The notes beneath the pieces are model-generated. The model did no database searches and had not been told where the DNA came from. It saw nothing but the letters and a program-made list of their open reading frames with translations. The position numbers and the translations under genes were made by a program. A stretch of 5,650 nucleotides of DNA from an uncultured Clostridiaceae bacterium (GTDB taxonomy: Bacteria > Bacillota > Clostridia > TANB77 > CAG-508): contig CATZDQ010000113.1 of NCBI GenBank assembly GCA_958417695.1, positions 1 to 5,650 of the forward strand. The letters run 5' to 3'. How positions within the stretch are numbered: the first letter of the stretch is position 1; each line of letters opens with the position of its first letter. Positions 4,237 through 5,650 of this stretch are shown one piece after another.

Positions 4237-5650
4237 CTACAAATTACTTTTTTCATTAACCAAAATTTGTGTTAATTCTTCCATTTTCTTTTCATAATAT
4301 TGTACTGTCTGTTCATAAGGGGTCGTACTTTCTAAATCTACCTCTACCATTTTTAATAAATCTACTGCTTTTTTACTACAACCTTGTTTCAACATCTCTA
4401 TATATTTTTGAGTATACCCTTCTTCTCTACTTAGTATTTTCATAGCTATGGTTATAGCAGCACTTATGCCTGTAGCATATTTATAGACATAAAAAGGCGT
4501 ATAGAAATGTGGTATTCTAGACCATTCATATTGGATAGGTTTGTCTATCACGACTTCTTTTCCAAAGTACTGTTCATTTAGGGTATAATATTGTCTGTTT
4601 AAATCCTCTGCCGATAGCATTTCTCCTTTTTCGACTGCTTCATGTACTTGTTTTTCAAATTCTGCAAACATAGATTGTCTATAAAACGTTGCTCTTATCA
4701 TTTCTAATAATTCATATAGAATTTCTGCTTTCTTCATAGGGCTGCTTTCTTGTTTTAGCTGGTATTCGGCTAATAAGATTTCATTAACCGTAGAAGCTAC
4801 TTCTGCTACCATAATGGTATAATTGGCATCTAGCACATTTTGTGTGCGATTTGCATAATCTGAATGCAGACTATGTCCTAATTCATGAGCTATCGTACTA
4901 ACATCTCGACTACTATTTACAAAATTCATTAATACAAAAGGGTGAATTCCATAAACGCCCATACTATAGGCACCGCTTCTCTTATTTTCTCTTTCATACA
5001 CATCTATCCATTGGTTATCAAATGCTTCTTGTAATTTCTGATGATATGCATCCCCTAATACAGCTAGTGCTTCTAATACTTCTTGTTTGGCTTGCTCAAA
5101 TGTAATTGTCTCTGTACTTTTGGAAAATGGATTCACATATACATCATACATATGCATTTGCTCTTTGTGTAATAATTGTTTTTTTATTTTCATAAATTGA
5201 TGATTTTCTGTCATATGTGATTGGACAGTTTGCATTAAAGCTTCATAGACTTTTGGAGTAGCATCATCTTGTGTCACTGCTTTTTCTAAAGAAGATGTAT
5301 AATTTCTAACTTTACTTTCTATCGTATCTTCTTTAACTGTTGTCAGATAGATTTCTGCTAAAGTATGATTAAATTGTTCATATTTATTATACATTAAATG
5401 AAATGCTTCTTTTCTAATTCTTTCCTCTTTACTTTTTAAAAAATTGCTATAAGTAGCATCTGTTAGAGGTGCTTCTTTTCCCTCTTCATCTTTTAGCATA
5501 CCAAATTTAAATTCTGTATTGGTTAGTATATCAAAAATATTTTCTGGTGCTGAAAATACTTGTGTAAAATTGGCTAATAGATTTTCTGCTTCTTTAGATA
5601 AAGTGTGTATTTTTTCTTCTTGTATTGTTTTAAAAATTGTTTCATACCTT
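4237..5650 (-). CDS. pepF: Oligoendopeptidase F (M3 zinc metallopeptidase), N-terminus outside window
   Basis: About 470 C-terminal residues are visible, and the frame stays open to the window edge. The usual length is about 600, so roughly 130 residues are missing. The first Met that looks like a start, at 5499, is internal: the upstream sequence (for example FSAPENIFDILTNTEFKFG) is typical family sequence. The zinc site HELGH is encoded at 4873-4887, and the third ligand is the Glu of VAEVAST, 24 residues after the second His. The substrate-binding segment HFYTPFYVYKYATG follows. The enzyme cleaves short peptides of roughly 7-17 residues in the cytoplasm and has no signal or lipid anchor in the visible part. 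All catalytic residues are present, so it should be active. It is upstream of rplU and co-oriented, but rplU has its own promoter. The gene symbol follows the family; paralogues such as pepB exist. Confidence 0.95.
   Translation of the reverse strand, partial: RYETIFKTIQEEKIHTLSKEAENLLANFTQVFSAPENIFDILTNTEFKFGMLKDEEGKEAPLTDATYSNFLKSKEERIRKEAFHLMYNKYEQFNHTLAEIYLTTVKEDTIESKVRNYTSSLEKAVTQDDATPKVYEALMQTVQSHMTENHQFMKIKKQLLHKEQMHMYDVYVNPFSKSTETITFEQAKQEVLEALAVLGDAYHQKLQEAFDNQWIDVYERENKRSGAYSMGVYGIHPFVLMNFVNSSRDVSTIAHELGHSLHSDYANRTQNVLDANYTIMVAEVASTVNEILLAEYQLKQESSPMKKAEILYELLEMIRATFYRQSMFAEFEKQVHEAVEKGEMLSAEDLNRQYYTLNEQYFGKEVVIDKPIQYEWSRIPHFYTPFYVYKYATGISAAITIAMKILSREEGYTQKYIEMLKQGCSKKAVDLLKMVEVDLESTTPYEQTVQYYEKKMEELTQILVNEKSNL

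Overview
The window comes from a low-GC (about 30-33%) Gram-positive bacterium with the standard genetic code (TGG for Trp, TGA used as a stop), most likely a member of the Clostridia or a related Firmicutes lineage. The grounds are strong AGGAGG-type ribosome binding sites, TTGACA/TATAAT-type promoters with 17-base spacers, U-tailed hairpin terminators, and the families present (M3 oligoendopeptidase F, rplU-rpmA, trpS, obg). The genus cannot be read from the sequence. Every gene I can support lies on the minus strand, so the biological order runs from high to low coordinates.

Region by region, in transcription order. 5650-4237 is the C-terminal part of an oligoendopeptidase F with an intact zinc site. 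4236-3305 is a compact ribosomal unit: a consensus promoter, a structured leader of about 100 nt, rplU (L21), rpmA (L27) and a strong terminator. 3304-1774 is an accessory stretch. It holds a 131-aa coiled-coil protein whose GC content (about 48%) is far above its surroundings, then a terminator and a degenerate gene fragment (copy B). A 59-aa Cys-rich small ORF and a membrane-anchored protein with a bacterial Ig-like domain follow, then a second terminator. 1773-1454 holds a second, more decayed copy (copy A) of the same gene fragment. 1440-283 is an inverted repeat, a promoter and trpS, with a Cys cluster resembling the [4Fe-4S] site known from Thermotoga TrpRS. 282-1 is the glycine-rich N-terminal domain of the GTPase Obg, probably co-transcribed with trpS.

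How the genes fit together: L21, L27, TrpRS and Obg all serve translation or ribosome assembly. In many bacteria obg follows rpmA directly. Here a terminator, two accessory genes, two related pseudogene remnants and trpS separate them. The prp (ysxB) protease gene that usually lies between rplU and rpmA in Firmicutes is missing, and L27 is encoded without the N-terminal extension that Prp removes, so the two losses match.

I see no CRISPR array, tRNA, rRNA, transposase or defence system. The most original observations are the matched loss of Prp and the L27 extension, the pair of paralogous degenerate fragments each starting at the U-tract of a terminator, and the compositionally foreign coiled-coil gene.
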